Shown here piece by piece: positions 50,265 through 59,739 of a stretch of DNA of 64,000 nt (its first letter is position 1; each line of letters starts with the position of its first letter). The notes under the pieces were generated by a model, which made no database searches, was not told the DNA's origin, and saw nothing but the letters and a program-made list of their open reading frames with translations. A program made the translations under genes and the position numbers. Source of the stretch: CALINF01 sp039980455 (GTDB taxonomy: Bacteria; Pseudomonadota; Gammaproteobacteria; Pseudomonadales; Halieaceae); assembly GCA_039980455.1 (NCBI GenBank), contig JBDXCG010000003.1, positions 992,001 through 1,056,000 of the forward strand, written 5' to 3'.

Positions 50265-52637
50265 CTACAACCAGTAGAAATTCTGGCGCTGGCGCCAGCC
50301 ATGTATTGCAACGTGGCCTGAATTAGCTTGCTCGAACAGCAATGCGCCCCGCTCCGCCGTTGATTCCAACTTCAATCCCCGTTTCTGTATACGCTGAACC
50401 ACATCTTCATGCGGGTGGCCAAAAGGATTGGCTTTCCCGTGCGTTATTATGACAACACGCGGCGACACCCACTTTAGCCACGCAGGCGACGTTGAGGTGC
50501 GACTACCATGATGGGCCGCCAGTAGGTAATCACTACCCAATTGAGCACCCCAGAAGCGGATAAGGTCCAGCTCTCTCGCCGCGCCTATATCACCGGGCAA
50601 CATTAGTACCTGCTCATTCGGCAGAGTTATGCGCAGAACGCACGATGCGTCGTTGCTCGAGTGAGCGGCCGGCTCACTGGGTCCCAAAAATTGAAACCGA
50701 ACACCCTCAGGCCAGATAAACGCCAAGCCGGTTCTGCACAGTGATGCGTTGTTCAATCCAGGTACGGGCTGGCTGACATAGGCATGTTGCACAGGAAACT
50801 CACTCAGCAATGTGGTGACGCCTGCGCTGTGGTCCAGATCGGGATGACTGACAACCAAGGTATCAATCTGCGCAACTCCTCGACTGCGAAGAAACGGCAC
50901 GATCGCAGAGCGAGCGCTATTGTGGCCGCTCGGATCGCCACCACCCGTATCGTAAACCAACACGTGCTGCTGCGATTGGACCACCACTGCAGTGCCCTGC
51001 CCCACATCGAGAAACGATACGCTAACCGGACTGTCATCAATCGCTCGGGGAAGCAGAGCGGGTAAAAATAGGACTAGCGCCAGAGCGCGTGAGCGGAACT
51101 GCATACACACTGGCCACAACGCCAGTCCTGCCAATGCCAGCGCTACATCCAGTACCTGTGTAGCACCTGTCCAGTAGAGCTGATTTAGCGCAGGTGCAAC
51201 CTGCTCCAGCATCTTCAGCAATGTCGTCAGAGGCCACATTGCGCCGCCCCATACCCACGCCCAGAGTGGTAGATCCATGGCCGCCATCACAGTGCCAACC
51301 AGCACCAGAGGCACGACATAAAGTGATACCAGGGGCACAAAGACGAAGTTCACGATCGGCGATAACACGCTCGCCCCGCCAAACCACCACAGCGTCAGGG
51401 GAAACATTAACAAACATAACGACCCATGCAGCCCAATAAGTCGGACAAAGCGAACTTGAAGCGTAACGGGCCGATAGCCTCCCCCAAGAAACGGACCGAT
51501 CCACAGCAGCCAGGCAACCGCTACAAAACTCAGCCAAAACCCGGCCGACAGCATGGACAAAGGATTAACCAATAGAACGCCACTAGCGGCGATCAACAGG
51601 GCCTGCCACGATCGGGACGCTCGCGACAGAATACTGGCCAGTAAAAAACAGCCAGTCATTAACAACGCACGCTGTGTAGACAGGCTAAACCCGGCTAGAC
51701 CCGCATACGCATACGCGCATACAAGGGAGCAGATGGGGGCGACTGCAAGCAGAGGTGGACCGCGCAGAACCTGAATAACGCGGCACAAACTACCGCCCAG
51801 GCCGTAACCGAGCGCCGCAACTAGCCCTATATGTAGTCCAGAGATAACAAAGAGATGGTTAATACCCAACAACTGGAAGCGTTGCCACATCGCGGGCGAG
51901 ATCCCGGACTTATCGCCGGCAACCACCGCTTTGAGAAGCGCTTTGGACTTATCTGGCAGGTCTGCAGCATTGATACGAGTGATTAGGTCTGTGCGTAGCT
52001 GTGCCAACACAGCCAATGTGGCGGGCTGCGTTAGCGACTGTCCATTGAGTACAGATTTCACAGTACCTGTGGCATCAATACCAGCAAACGCATACCAGGA
52101 CTGAAAGGAGACGGAACCGGGGTTTACTTGCCCCCAGTTTCGCCGAGTTGCTATGAGCAACTTCAGGGAGTGGCCAGTGGCGATAGGCTCATCACCATAG
52201 TAGGACAGCAACAATCGCTGCGGCCCCGAGCATTCCAGTGGCTGCCAATGAGTAATCTTGAACTGGAATCGTTGCCGGATTTGCCCAGGTCTGATCTCAC
52301 GCTTGTCGACCAAGCCCAAAACCGAGCCTGTTACTACGGCTGCATCATTCAGACACGCGGCAACAGGTTGCCTACTCAGTAATGTACTGCCATACAAACA
52401 TCCCAGGCATAGTCCCACGCAGCCCCCGCCCCAGAGGATATGCCATCGCTTGCCCCGTACGCCTGTGTAAGCGCCCACGAGGCCTAGAGACAGTGATGCA
52501 AAGACCGGCGGTAGCACCGGTAGAAAACCGGCTATCATTAAGCCGCAAGAGAGCGCGATCATCCATGATCGCAAGGCTTGCATGGCTAGAGTACCTGTTC
52601 GATACGGTGCATAATGTGCTGGCCAGTTAAACATCAA
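50265..52637 (-). CDS. comEC: DNA internalization-related competence protein ComEC/Rec2
   Basis: 790 residues. Three parts: N-terminal DUF4131-like membrane/OB segment, the ComEC multi-helix channel domain (AGDKSGISPAMWQRFQLLGINHLFVISGLHIG), and a C-terminal metallo-beta-lactamase domain with VSHPDLDHSAG and AHHGSRTSTS. Translocates single-stranded DNA into the cytoplasm and likely degrades the other strand. Suggests competence for natural transformation, though pilus genes are outside the window. Confidence 0.95.
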   Translation of the reverse strand: MMFNWPAHYAPYRTGTLAMQALRSWMIALSCGLMIAGFLPVLPPVFASLSLGLVGAYTGVRGKRWHILWGGGCVGLCLGCLYGSTLLSRQPVAACLNDAAVVTGSVLGLVDKREIRPGQIRQRFQFKITHWQPLECSGPQRLLLSYYGDEPIATGHSLKLLIATRRNWGQVNPGSVSFQSWYAFAGIDATGTVKSVLNGQSLTQPATLAVLAQLRTDLITRINAADLPDKSKALLKAVVAGDKSGISPAMWQRFQLLGINHLFVISGLHIGLVAALGYGLGGSLCRVIQVLRGPPLLAVAPICSLVCAYAYAGLAGFSLSTQRALLMTGCFLLASILSRASRSWQALLIAASGVLLVNPLSMLSAGFWLSFVAVAWLLWIGPFLGGGYRPVTLQVRFVRLIGLHGSLCLLMFPLTLWWFGGASVLSPIVNFVFVPLVSLYVVPLVLVGTVMAAMDLPLWAWVWGGAMWPLTTLLKMLEQVAPALNQLYWTGATQVLDVALALAGLALWPVCMQFRSRALALVLFLPALLPRAIDDSPVSVSFLDVGQGTAVVVQSQQHVLVYDTGGGDPSGHNSARSAIVPFLRSRGVAQIDTLVVSHPDLDHSAGVTTLLSEFPVQHAYVSQPVPGLNNASLCRTGLAFIWPEGVRFQFLGPSEPAAHSSNDASCVLRITLPNEQVLMLPGDIGAARELDLIRFWGAQLGSDYLLAAHHGSRTSTSPAWLKWVSPRVVIITHGKANPFGHPHEDVVQRIQKRGLKLESTAERGALLFEQANSGHVAIHGWRQRQNFYWL

Positions 52638-52786
52638 GTGGGCACGACATATGCGCCCTTGAAGGAGTCACCAGGGTCAACTCTTGCGTGGGCTTGCCGC
52701 TAGTTGAGCGCGCGCACGACAGAGTAGATTTGTGTCTCACTAAACCAGATAAGCAGGCGCAACCGAACACCCGATCCGGTCAATAG

Positions 52787-53329
52787 ATGCCCAAACAAAC
52801 GCTAAAACAGTTGGCTCCAAGCCCCGCAGCTCTGAAGAAGATCAGATCGCTGCATATTTTCGGTGACTGGCTGTATCAACCCAACTTGTGGCACGTAAAT
52901 CGCTATTCCGCGTCCATGGCGTTCTTCGTTGGGCTGTTTGTTGCGTTTATGCCGATACCCGGGCAGATGGTCCTGGCGGCTTTCATGGCCGTAAAGTTAC
53001 GGTGCAACCTGCCTCTATCGATTGGACTGGTGTGGATCACCAACCCTCTGACCATGCCCGCCATTTTCTATCTCGCCTACCGAGTGGGCGCTATGATTAT
53101 CGATATACCATTGCAGGCAGTGGAATTTGAACTCAGTTTGAGCTGGCTATCACAGAGTCTTGGGGCTATTTGGCAGCCATTCCTGCTGGGTTGCCTGATC
53201 TGCGGTCTCTTTTGCGGCAGTGTTGGCTACTTCGTGATCAGCATGATGTGGCGCTGGCGAGTTTCGGTGCACTGGCGAGCGCGAAAGGAGCGCCGCGCAG
53301 CCAAACGAGCGAGCGACCATACGCTCTAG
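52787..53329 (+). CDS. DUF2062 domain membrane protein
   Basis: 180 residues. Motifs of DUF2062: WHVNRYSASMAFFVGLFVAFMPIPGQMVLAAFMAVKLRCNLPLSIGLVWITNPLTMPAIFYLAYRVG region (positions about 36-100), two to three membrane helices, and a basic C-terminus (RARKERRAAKRASD). Function unknown. Its place between comEC and lolE is conserved in Pseudomonas relatives. Convergent with lolE (19-base gap). Confidence 0.9.
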   Translation: MPKQTLKQLAPSPAALKKIRSLHIFGDWLYQPNLWHVNRYSASMAFFVGLFVAFMPIPGQMVLAAFMAVKLRCNLPLSIGLVWITNPLTMPAIFYLAYRVGAMIIDIPLQAVEFELSLSWLSQSLGAIWQPFLLGCLICGLFCGSVGYFVISMMWRWRVSVHWRARKERRAAKRASDHTL

Positions 53330-53348
53330 CCTGTTCTAACGTTGCGAG

Positions 53349-54593
53349 TCAGGCATCCTGATGCAGTACTGTCGCAGGGGCAAGGCGCGCCGCCCGCCAG
53401 GCCGGATAGAGTGCCGCCAGTACGCACATCATGAACGCAACAAGTCCCACTGACAGTACATCAGCCGCGCGAATATCAACGGGCAGAAATGAAACCGGAT
53501 AGACGTCGGTACTTAGAAAACGCACATTCAATATCGCTTCTAATCCTGCCACCAGCGAAGGTACAGCCAGGCTCAAGACCACGCCCAGCAATCCTCCCAG
53601 CACTACCCCCACGATGCCTATCATTGCGCCCTGCAACAAAAATACGGAGGCCACCTTACCCGGCGAAGCGCCAAGCGTACGTAGAATTGCCACATCCCCA
53701 CGCTTGTCAAACACAACCAGAACCAATGAAGACACGACGTTAAACGCCGCCACGCCAATAATTGAAAACAACAAAATACTAATCAGGTCGCGTGACAACT
53801 GAATAGCCGCGTAAAGGTTTCCGTGCGTCATCATCCAGTGAACACTGTAATAACCGGGCGGAAGGCTCGACACCAACTCCCAGCCAATGCGAGTCACCGA
53901 GAACAAGTCGTCAGTGGTTAAGCGCAAGCCCGACACGCCGCCATTAAGTCCTGCCGCCTGAGATGCCAGGGGAAGGTGAACAAAAGCTGCGGATTCGTCG
54001 AGTTCGGTACCCGTCGTTAAGATTCCAGACAAGGTCACCGCACTAAAGCGCGTGCCACCTTGCCCCGAAGCCTGCGCCAATGAGGGCACAACCAGGGTAA
54101 GTCTGTCACCAACGCGCACGCCCAGCCGCTCTGCAATGCCCGCCCCCAACAAGAGCCCCTCAGGGTCGTCTCCAAATCGCTGAGCCTGATTAGTGCTCAT
54201 ACTCTCCAAGAGGCGCTGATTAGTCGCGACCGTACTTGGCTCTAACCCTATTCCCCGTGTCGTCTCGATTAGACCACCGTGCATAAACAACCCATCAAAC
54301 TGGACAAACGGGGTAACACCACTGATCTGAGGATGTGCAAGAACCTGATCTGCTACAGACGCCCAGTCAGGGTTCTCGCGCTGTGCGTACAGCGTGATAT
54401 GTGGCACCAGCGCGAGGATTCGCTCGCGCATTTCCTTGTCGAACCCGTTCATTACTGACAATACGGTTATCAGCAAACCAATGGCCAAGATAAGCCCGAG
54501 CATCGACAGCGATGACAGAAACGTCGACAGATGGCCGCGACCAAATGCAAAGGTATAGCGCCGCGCGATCCGGATTGTCTCAAGAAGATTCAA
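53349..54593 (-). CDS. lolE: Lipoprotein-releasing ABC transporter permease (LolE-like)
   Basis: 414 residues; MacB/FtsX-type permease with four membrane helices: N-terminal RRYTFAFGRGHLSTFLSSLSMLGL, a large periplasmic domain, then LISILLFSIIGVAAFNVVSSLVLVVFDKRGDVAILRTLGAS and the C-terminal LAALYPAWRAARL. Extracts mature lipoproteins from the inner membrane to LolA with LolC and LolD. Overlaps lolD by 4 bases. LolE rather than LolC is assigned from the C-D-E order. Confidence 0.92.
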   Translation of the reverse strand: MNLLETIRIARRYTFAFGRGHLSTFLSSLSMLGLILAIGLLITVLSVMNGFDKEMRERILALVPHITLYAQRENPDWASVADQVLAHPQISGVTPFVQFDGLFMHGGLIETTRGIGLEPSTVATNQRLLESMSTNQAQRFGDDPEGLLLGAGIAERLGVRVGDRLTLVVPSLAQASGQGGTRFSAVTLSGILTTGTELDESAAFVHLPLASQAAGLNGGVSGLRLTTDDLFSVTRIGWELVSSLPPGYYSVHWMMTHGNLYAAIQLSRDLISILLFSIIGVAAFNVVSSLVLVVFDKRGDVAILRTLGASPGKVASVFLLQGAMIGIVGVVLGGLLGVVLSLAVPSLVAGLEAILNVRFLSTDVYPVSFLPVDIRAADVLSVGLVAFMMCVLAALYPAWRAARLAPATVLHQDA

Positions 54594-55273
54594 ACAGCAA
54601 CTTCTCGTAGCGTACCGTCCACCAATTCCAGCGTACGGTTCATGTGGCCTGCAATCTCCGGATCATGGGTAACCACAACGAATGATGCCTGCTCTTGCCC
54701 CAGCTCATCGATTAAAGCCAGCACTTGCTCCGCTGAGTGTGGATCCAGATTGCCGGTAGGTTCATCCATCAGCACGCAGTCGGGCGATCCTACCAAAGCT
54801 CTCGCAATGGCGACGCGTTGACGCTCTCCTCCCGACAGCTGCCCGGGGCGGTGCTGTAATCGGTGAGAAAGCCCTACGCGAGTCAACAGTTCCCCGGCAG
54901 CAACCAAAGCCTGCGCTCGCTTTACCCCAGAGATTAGCAAAGGCATCGCAACGTTTTCCCTGGCATCAAACTCGGGAAGCAAGTGATGAAACTGGTAGAC
55001 AAAACCCAAGCGCTGATTGCGCCAATGGCACAACTGCCGTTCCGTGAGAGCAGATAGGTCCTCCCCCGCCACGCTAACGCTGCCCGAGGACGGAGCATCC
55101 AATCCACCTAACAGATTCAGCAACGTCGACTTGCCAGAGCCACTGGCGCCGATAATAGCGATTTTCTCACCAGCGATGAGGTTGAGGTCTATCGATTGCA
55201 ACACTGTGACGGAATGCTCCCCGTCCTGGTATGTTTTGGAAAGAGAGCGACACTCCAGTACCGATTTATTCAT
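54590..55273 (-). CDS. lolD: Lipoprotein-releasing ABC transporter ATPase
   Basis: 227 residues. Walker A GASGSGKSTLLN, LolD-type segment VYQFHHLLPEFDARENVAMPL, signature LSGGERQRVAIARAL, Walker B CVLMDEPTGNLD. Powers release of lipoproteins by LolCE. Overlaps both neighbours (lolC by 8 bases, lolE by 4). Confidence 0.96.
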   Translation of the reverse strand: MNKSVLECRSLSKTYQDGEHSVTVLQSIDLNLIAGEKIAIIGASGSGKSTLLNLLGGLDAPSSGSVSVAGEDLSALTERQLCHWRNQRLGFVYQFHHLLPEFDARENVAMPLLISGVKRAQALVAAGELLTRVGLSHRLQHRPGQLSGGERQRVAIARALVGSPDCVLMDEPTGNLDPHSAEQVLALIDELGQEQASFVVVTHDPEIAGHMNRTLELVDGTLREVAV

Positions 55274-56561
55274 AGCGCAGCACCTCTGCGGGCGCGATCT
55301 GCGCCGCTCGCCACGCCGGATACACCATGGCTAACAGGCTTAGCAACAATGACACAACAACGACCATGATCACGTCCATCCATTGTAAATTTGCAGGCAG
55401 CTGGCTGATAAAATAAACCGAGGGATCAAACAGTTTGACATCAAATAGTCGCTCCAGCGTCGCCGTAATCTGGGCGACATACGTTGACAGGAGAATGCCG
55501 AGCGTTGCACCGACGCCAATGCCTACTGCAGCCAAAGCCAGCCCGTGAGAAACGAAGATCACCATAATACCGCGCGCTTGCGCTCCCATAGTGCGAAGCA
55601 CCGCAATATCACGTCGCTTCTCGGCCACTGACATCACGAGCGTGGACACAATGTTAAACGCCGCTACCACCACTACGCTCAGCAGGAGCAGACTTACCAT
55701 GATCTTCTCCATCTTAACCGCTTGAAACAGCGAACCCTGAGTTTGGCTCCAATCCTGTGCGCGCAGCGCCGGGTCCAATTCCGCCGCCAGTGAAGCCATA
55801 ATCTCAGGCGCTTCCATTAGGCCAGTGGTTTCCACCTGCAAACCATCAACGGCTCCAGCACGGCCTAACAACTTTTGACCCGTCGCTAAAGAGACATAAG
55901 CCTGTAGAGAGTCTGGCTGAGCGCCAACTTCGAACAAACCAACCACCGTCAATCGCTTGGATCGAGGGAATATACCTAGCGGAGTAACAGTGAGCCGCGG
56001 CACAGTCACTTGTATCGTATCGCCGGGAATAACGCCCAATATGCGCGCAAGCGCTGCGCCGAGCACGACGCTATAACGGGTTTCGTTGAGCGCCTCCAGC
56101 GAGCCATTCACGATCGCATTGGGGATATCTGACACACCAGCTTCAGCCACTGGATCAATGGCAGTGAGTACCGCTCCGCGCAATAATCGGGAGCTACCCA
56201 GAATGACTTTCTCAGAAATGTAAGGCGACACTGCCACCACATCCGGTCGGGCGGAGAGCTGTGCAGCCAGCGCTTGCCACCCGTCGATGCCATCCCCTAC
56301 GCTGCTGACATAGCCATGGGGCACCAATGAGAGAATACGACCCCGCAGTTCACCAGCAAAGCCATTCATAACGGAGAGCACTGTAATAAGTGTTGCTACG
56401 CCGAGTACCATGCCCAGCATGGACACCAGCGCAATGACAGAGGTAAAGCGATTACGCTTTGCGCTAAAGCTGTAGCGCAAGCCTATAAAGCCCGCATAAT
56501 TGAAGATTGAGCCTGCGGGCGCCAACTCCTTGTCGGCAACGTTGGCGTCAGCGGATATCAC
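55266..56561 (-). CDS. lolC: Lipoprotein-releasing ABC transporter permease (LolC-like)
   Basis: 431 residues, same fold as the LolE-like protein: FIGLRYSFSAKRNRFTSVIALVSMLGMVLGVATLITVLSVMNGF start, periplasmic domain, then VVVAAFNIVSTLVMSVAEKRRDIAVLRTMGA and a C-terminal MVYPAWRAAQIAPAEVLRYE. The N-terminal about 20 residues before the first helix are longer than in E. coli LolC. 12 bases after nqrM on the same strand. Confidence 0.93.
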   Translation of the reverse strand: MISADANVADKELAPAGSIFNYAGFIGLRYSFSAKRNRFTSVIALVSMLGMVLGVATLITVLSVMNGFAGELRGRILSLVPHGYVSSVGDGIDGWQALAAQLSARPDVVAVSPYISEKVILGSSRLLRGAVLTAIDPVAEAGVSDIPNAIVNGSLEALNETRYSVVLGAALARILGVIPGDTIQVTVPRLTVTPLGIFPRSKRLTVVGLFEVGAQPDSLQAYVSLATGQKLLGRAGAVDGLQVETTGLMEAPEIMASLAAELDPALRAQDWSQTQGSLFQAVKMEKIMVSLLLLSVVVVAAFNIVSTLVMSVAEKRRDIAVLRTMGAQARGIMVIFVSHGLALAAVGIGVGATLGILLSTYVAQITATLERLFDVKLFDPSVYFISQLPANLQWMDVIMVVVVSLLLSLLAMVYPAWRAAQIAPAEVLRYE

Positions 56562-56573
56562 TGTGGAGTGTCT

Positions 56574-56810
56574 TCAGGACTTATCAGCGGGATAGAATTG
56601 GCCGGGGTTCGACTTGCCCACATCACCATCGCGTGTTTCCTCATCGCAACGCTGTGGATCGCCACCGCAGATATCGCACGCCTGATCAATACCAAGCGCA
56701 CCCATACCGCCACACGAACCTTTGATGGGCTCGCCCCCCATGATCACGCCCACAGCCATAATGGCCAGCACCAGTGCAAAGACAAACAAGGTAATAATAA
56801 AAATGGTCAT
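56574..56810 (-). CDS. nqrM: Na+-NQR maturation protein NqrM
   Basis: 78 residues from ATG 56810, chosen for the AGGAG 7 bases upstream; a longer frame to 56885 is rejected. One membrane helix (TIFIITLFVFALVLAIMAVGV) then conserved cysteines in GSCGGMGALGIDQACDICGGDPQRC. NqrM delivers iron for the cysteine-ligated Fe centre between NqrD and NqrE. Follows apbE as in Vibrio. Confidence 0.93.
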   Translation of the reverse strand: MTIFIITLFVFALVLAIMAVGVIMGGEPIKGSCGGMGALGIDQACDICGGDPQRCDEETRDGDVGKSNPGQFYPADKS

Positions 56811-56838
56811 CGTTGCTCCTAAATCATTCGCGCGATTG

Positions 56839-57906
56839 TTACTGAGACGCAGGCTGCTCGTCCGGCAGATATGGCACAAAGCCACTACTGTATTCTACCA
56901 CTAGTGCGTCTTGATCGCGGCGTATTAAATACACGGCCAAACCACGCTGATAGGCTAGCGACAGCGCGGCCTCAGAGCCGAGTATTGTAAGCGCTGTAGC
57001 CCACGCATCGGCCCACATGGCGCTCTTATGCAGCACCGTTACTGAGACAAGATCATGCCGCACAGGCCGTCCGCTGCGCGCGTCTATTGAGTGGGAATAG
57101 CGCACCCCATCGACCTCATAAAAATTTCTGTAGTCGCCCGACGTGGCCACGGCAATATTTGTCGCGCTAAACGCCAGGGCAACACTGCGCTGACCTGGTT
57201 CGGGTGACTCAATTGCAACCCGCCAGTCATCACCGCGCGGACTCAGTCCAGCAAGGCGCATCTCACCGCCCACTTCAGCCAGATAGTCGGTAATACCTGA
57301 GTCTTCGAGAACTTGCGCTACAGCGTCCACACCAAAGCCCTTGGCAATAGAGGACAAATCAACCTGAACAGCTTGGCTTTTCGAGATTGCCCCAGCCTCA
57401 CCCAACTGCAAATACTGCTGCCCTACCGAGGACATTCTCGCCTCTATTTGATCATCAGAAGGCACACCCTGCGCCGGCCCATCAGGACCAAAACCCCACA
57501 GATCTACCAGCGGTGCGATCGTTACATCGTAGGCGCCTCCAGAAGCTTCGCCAACATGTAACGCTGCACCAAGCACTGTTTGCAAATCGGTCGACAACAC
57601 AATCGACTCACTGACGGCAGACTGATTGAACTGCATCAGCTCCGAGTCTTGCCGATAGGTAGACATGCTTGCATTGACCGCTTCCAGCCGCTCTGCAATC
57701 AACCGGCTTATCTCCTGCGGCCCCGGTTCGCCACCAGTTTCGCCATAGGTGACGCTCCAGCTCGTTCCCATGGTTGGACCCGACAGCTTTTGAAACTCAT
57801 CATCAGTCGAGCAAGCGCTCAGGAACAAAAATAGAGCAGCACAAAAAAGCCACTCGGTTGAGTGGCTTAATAGGTTGAGCCTTCCAGGTTTATCCGCCGA
57901 AGTCAT
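56839..57906 (-). CDS. apbE: FAD:protein FMN transferase ApbE, lipoprotein
   Basis: 355 residues. Signal ending in lipobox LSAC (Cys about 32). ApbE motifs: GPTMGTSWSVTY, DLSSIAKGFGVD, and the metal site region MWADAWATALTILG. It attaches FMN to the threonines of NqrB and NqrC. ATG 57906 lies 17 bases inside nqrF. A perfect terminator hairpin sits in codons about 13-21, see separate entry. The internal hairpin may tune its expression relative to the NQR subunits. Confidence 0.94.
   Translation of the reverse strand: MTSADKPGRLNLLSHSTEWLFCAALFLFLSACSTDDEFQKLSGPTMGTSWSVTYGETGGEPGPQEISRLIAERLEAVNASMSTYRQDSELMQFNQSAVSESIVLSTDLQTVLGAALHVGEASGGAYDVTIAPLVDLWGFGPDGPAQGVPSDDQIEARMSSVGQQYLQLGEAGAISKSQAVQVDLSSIAKGFGVDAVAQVLEDSGITDYLAEVGGEMRLAGLSPRGDDWRVAIESPEPGQRSVALAFSATNIAVATSGDYRNFYEVDGVRYSHSIDARSGRPVRHDLVSVTVLHKSAMWADAWATALTILGSEAALSLAYQRGLAVYLIRRDQDALVVEYSSGFVPYLPDEQPASQ
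57843..57868 (-). terminator. Intrinsic terminator inside the 5' coding region of apbE
   Basis: Minus strand: AAGCCACTC-AACC-GAGTGGCTT, a perfect 9-bp stem with a 4-base loop, followed by T's (six Ts from 57848 to 57843). It starts 22 bases after the nqrF stop codon, as expected for the end of the nqrABCDEF transcript, but it lies within the apbE frame. In-frame sequence encodes HSTEW with the following LF. Confidence 0.85.
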
Positions 57907-59113
57907 CTAGCAGAATATTCTCAGGCTCGACGCCCAGATCTGTGAGCATTTGCACGACCGCCGCGTTCATCATTGGCGGACCACACATATAGAATTCGCA
58001 GTCTTCAGGGGCTGGATGATCTTTTAGATACTCCTCATACAGCACATTGTGAATAAAGCCTGTTAATCCATCCCAGTTATCCTCAGGCTGAGGATCGGAC
58101 AGCGCCACATGCCAATCAAAATTTTCATTCTCTTCGGCCAGTTTGTCGTATTCGTCCTGATAAAACATTTCGCGCATTGAACGCGCGCCGTACCAGAACG
58201 AGATCTTGCGGTTTGAATGCAGCCGCTTCAACTGATCGAACAAGTGAGAACGCATCGGCGCCATTCCTGCACCACCGCCGATGAACACCATCTCTGCCTC
58301 GGTGTCTTTAGCAAAAAACTCGCCGAAGGGACCATAAACCTTCACTTTGTCACCGGGCTTTAAGTTGAACACCCACGATGACATTTCGCCACAAGGTATA
58401 CCGGTGCTGCCAGGAGGTGGCGTTGCAATACGTATGTTGAACTTGACGATGCCCTGCTCTTCCGGGTAATTCGCCATGGAATAGGCTCGGATAACAGTAT
58501 CCTTGACTGCCGATTCGAGTTTGAAGAACCCAAAACGCTCCCAGTCACCGCGATACTCTTCCTCAACATCAAAATCAGCGTACTTAACCACGTGCGGCGG
58601 ACACTCGAGCTGAACATACCCGCCCGCGCGAAAATCTACGCTCTCGCCTTCAGGCAAACGCAGAGTCAATTCCTTGATGAACGTTGCGACGTTGGGATTA
58701 GACTCTACTGTGCACTCCCACTGTTTAACGCCGAACACTTCTTCCGGCACTTCGATCTTCATGTCCTGCTTGACTGCGGTCTGGCAACTAAGGCGCCAGC
58801 CCTCATCAGCGTCACGTCGAGTGAAGTGTGACTCTTCAGTAGGCAGCAAAGACCCGCCGCCCTCGGTCACGATACACTTGCATTGCGCACACGTGCCGCC
58901 ACCGCCACAAGCTGAGGCAAGAAATATATTCTCGTCAGACAGCGTCTGCAGCAACTTGCCGCCAGCAGGCACAGTAATGGTGCGTTCGCCATTAATCTCG
59001 ATCGAGACGTCGCCTGTGCTCACAAGCTGCGCACGCGCAAAAAGAATGACCAATACCAGCGCCAGCACAATCGCTGTGAACATGCCGACACCAAAAACGA
59101 TTGTCATATCCAT
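57890..59113 (-). CDS. nqrF: Na+-NQR subunit F (NADH dehydrogenase, FAD/2Fe-2S)
   Basis: 407 residues, as in Vibrio. N-terminal membrane helix, 2Fe-2S ferredoxin domain with CGGGGTCAQCKC and a later Cys (LSCQT), FAD-binding segment RAYSMANYP, and NADH-binding GGGAGMAPMRSHLFD with C-terminal YMCGPPMMNAAV. Accepts electrons from NADH and is the entry point of the complex. Confidence 0.97.
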   Translation of the reverse strand: MDMTIVFGVGMFTAIVLALVLVILFARAQLVSTGDVSIEINGERTITVPAGGKLLQTLSDENIFLASACGGGGTCAQCKCIVTEGGGSLLPTEESHFTRRDADEGWRLSCQTAVKQDMKIEVPEEVFGVKQWECTVESNPNVATFIKELTLRLPEGESVDFRAGGYVQLECPPHVVKYADFDVEEEYRGDWERFGFFKLESAVKDTVIRAYSMANYPEEQGIVKFNIRIATPPPGSTGIPCGEMSSWVFNLKPGDKVKVYGPFGEFFAKDTEAEMVFIGGGAGMAPMRSHLFDQLKRLHSNRKISFWYGARSMREMFYQDEYDKLAEENENFDWHVALSDPQPEDNWDGLTGFIHNVLYEEYLKDHPAPEDCEFYMCGPPMMNAAVVQMLTDLGVEPENILLDDFGG

Positions 59114-59130
59114 AGTTGATTCAGTCCTGC

Positions 59131-59739
59131 TTAAATATCTATGCCACCGAACGACATGAAGCCAAGCGACATCAGTCCTACGGTAATAAAGGTAATGCCG
59201 AGACCTTCCAGGCCATCGGGAACATCGCTGTACTTGAGCTTCTCGCGGATACCCGCCAACGCCACTATTGCAAGAGCCCAGCCAACGCCTGCACCCGCGC
59301 CATACACAACGCTCTCACCAAAGTTATAGTCACGCTCGACCATAAACAACGACGCGCCAAGGATAGCGCAATTCACTGTGATTAGAGGTAGAAACACACC
59401 AAGCGCGTTGTACAAAGCCGGGACATACTTATCGAGAAACATCTCAAGAATTTGAACCAGCGCCGCGATCACCCCGATGTAAGACAACAAACCAAGGAAG
59501 CTCAGATCCAGATCTGGCAACCCTGCCCAAGACAGTGCGCCATCTGCGAGCAGGTATGTATAGATCAGATTGTTCACGGGCACAGTGATCATGAGCACCA
59601 CAATAACCGCCACACCCAGGCCAAAAGCTGCCTGAACCTTCTTGGAAACGGCCAGGAAGGTACACATACCCAGGAAGAACGACAGCGCCATGTTCTCTAT
59701 AAATATGGAGCGAACAAAAAGACTCAGATAATGTTCCAT
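59131..59739 (-). CDS. nqrE: Na+-NQR subunit E
   Basis: 202 residues, six membrane helices. Typical start YLSLFVRSIFIENMALSFFLGMCTFLAVSKK with the Fe-ligand Cys in MCTF, and internal ITVNCAILGASLFM carrying the second Cys. With NqrD it holds the membrane Fe/2Fe-2S centre. 17 bases before nqrF. Confidence 0.97.
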   Translation of the reverse strand: MEHYLSLFVRSIFIENMALSFFLGMCTFLAVSKKVQAAFGLGVAVIVVLMITVPVNNLIYTYLLADGALSWAGLPDLDLSFLGLLSYIGVIAALVQILEMFLDKYVPALYNALGVFLPLITVNCAILGASLFMVERDYNFGESVVYGAGAGVGWALAIVALAGIREKLKYSDVPDGLEGLGITFITVGLMSLGFMSFGGIDI

